NCBI RefSeq assembly: GCF_041449215.1
Contig: NZ_JBGNFV010000003.1
Location: forward strand, 1 to 55,142
From: Roseivirga sp. BDSF3-8
Lineage (GTDB): Bacteria > Bacteroidota > Bacteroidia > Cytophagales > Cyclobacteriaceae
Direction: 5' to 3'
DNA length: 55,142 bases
The notes under the pieces were generated by a model. It had not been told where the DNA came from. It searched no databases and was given only the letters and a program-made list of their open reading frames with translations. A program made the translations under genes and the position numbers. Position 1 is the stretch's first letter; each line of letters opens with the position of its first letter. Shown one piece after another: positions 54,417 to 55,142 of the stretch.

Positions 54417-55142
54417 ATGAGATCTTTTTTGCTGTTTTTAATAATGCTTTCAACAAGCATAGCCTCCTTTGCTCAGACTTCCCTAGCTGAAACCAGAGGG
54501 TATTGGGCAGACGGGTCGAGCTGGAATGGTGGTGTCGCGCCCCCCTCAAGTGCAGTAAACCTGCAAAATATTTCGATTGATGGGTATATCATACGTGAGG
54601 GCTCCATCAGCAGCACCAGTAACTTCGGTCTCACCGTCAACTCAGGAGATACCCTTGTCATTTCAGGTGACCTCTCTATCCAAAATGGCAACCTCACTGT
54701 AAATTCAGGGGGGGTATTGTTACTCTTCGGTAATGCCACCGGTACAGGCAATTTCAATATTAGTCTCAATGGGGGAGACGTAGTACTGGCAGGAGACAAT
54801 ACAGCCATCAATGGTGTTACCACCAACGGGAATGGACATTTGTATGTATTCGACACTACCCCCTCCATCAGCGGGAATATTAATGGGTCTAATGGCCTTG
54901 AGGACGAGTCAGACCTGGCAGCTGGTAATCCTGCCTTATATGATTTTGTCACAGGTGGAAAAGCCCTGCCTGTTCAATTCATGTACGTTTCAGTAGTGAC
55001 TAAAGATAGGACAATAGAGATCAGCTGGGCCACAGCCAGTGAAACAGATAATGCATTTTTTGAAATACAAAAGTCCCGCGACGGAAGCACATTTACCCCA
55101 GCAGGAAGAGTGCCTGGAGCCGGTAACAGTGCAGGCATCCAG
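54417..55142 (+). CDS. T9SS-type secreted protein, 5' part
   Basis: The frame opens at ATG 54417 and is uninterrupted for 242 codons to the window end, so the gene is cut by the edge. A signal peptide (MRSFLLFLIMLSTSIASFAQ) leads into a beta-helix-like region rich in Gly/Asn/Thr (about 25-175). After that comes LPVQFMYVSVVTKDRTIEIS, then WATASETDNAFFEIQKSRDG and GAGNS, the stereotyped module found just before the C-terminus of many T9SS-exported Bacteroidota proteins. A sorting domain is therefore expected beyond the window. No enzymatic motif is seen. Confidence 0.85.
   Translation, partial: MRSFLLFLIMLSTSIASFAQTSLAETRGYWADGSSWNGGVAPPSSAVNLQNISIDGYIIREGSISSTSNFGLTVNSGDTLVISGDLSIQNGNLTVNSGGVLLLFGNATGTGNFNISLNGGDVVLAGDNTAINGVTTNGNGHLYVFDTTPSISGNINGSNGLEDESDLAAGNPALYDFVTGGKALPVQFMYVSVVTKDRTIEISWATASETDNAFFEIQKSRDGSTFTPAGRVPGAGNSAGIQ

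Overview
The window looks like a chromosomal segment of a gliding-type Bacteroidota, probably a cytophagalean. The basis is a SusC/SusD pair, type IX secretion (T9SS) C-terminal sorting domains, a BBP2-like porin, a lantibiotic-type leader of the pinensin kind, lipoproteins with Bacteroidota-style lipoboxes and weak Shine-Dalgarno usage. No rRNA, tRNA, CRISPR array or intact transposase was seen.

Layout. (1) 111-316: a 206-bp transposase-less element bounded by perfect 16-bp inverted repeats. (2) 496-1870, minus: a DoxX / glutathione peroxidase / OhrR peroxide-response operon. (3) 2157-8781: an outer-membrane beta-barrel, an orphan pinensin-like lanthipeptide precursor with its own terminator, a DUF2306 membrane protein, a small lipoprotein, a CHAP-like peptidoglycan amidase and a large M49 peptidase lipoprotein. 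(4) 9361-15718: a histidine kinase, then an AT-rich accessory islet packed with a mosaic dispersed repeat family (about 140-bp cores). The islet carries a membrane protein of unknown function between direct repeats, and a two-gene dGTPase plus CCA/poly(A)-polymerase-like nucleotidyltransferase operon. (5) 15789-27983: a membrane-anchored HTH protein divergent from an outer-membrane uptake operon (SusC, SusD, SGNH hydrolase, DASS anion symporter, Calx-beta/lamin-tail lipoprotein), followed by an Ig-like/alpha-beta hydrolase lipoprotein. (6) 28049-30666: a second accessory islet, where a SEC-C protein with a PD-(D/E)XK-like core is enclosed by the same dispersed repeats. (7) 32457-36041: one 1194-residue adenylation / carrier / alpha-oxoamine synthase / SCP2-like enzyme standing alone. 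(8) 36325-40601: DUF6544 protein, SDR, and a Crp-like regulator / SRPBCC / saccharopine-dehydrogenase-like operon. (9) 40797-50575: three tandem paralogues of about 1070 residues combining Asp-box propellers, three SLH motifs and a T9SS sorting domain. (10) 50823-55142: a PIN-type toxin-antitoxin pair, a frameshifted small membrane protein, a conserved-looking hypothetical, a 230-bp tandem repeat array that may encode a structured RNA, and the start of another T9SS-secreted protein cut by the window edge.

The most promising items for follow-up are the two repeat-bounded AT-rich islets (candidate defence cargo), the stand-alone A-T-AOS-SCP2 enzyme, the SLH/T9SS triplet, the orphan lanthipeptide precursor and the 230-bp tandem array. 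Functions are read from motifs by eye; no database search was possible.
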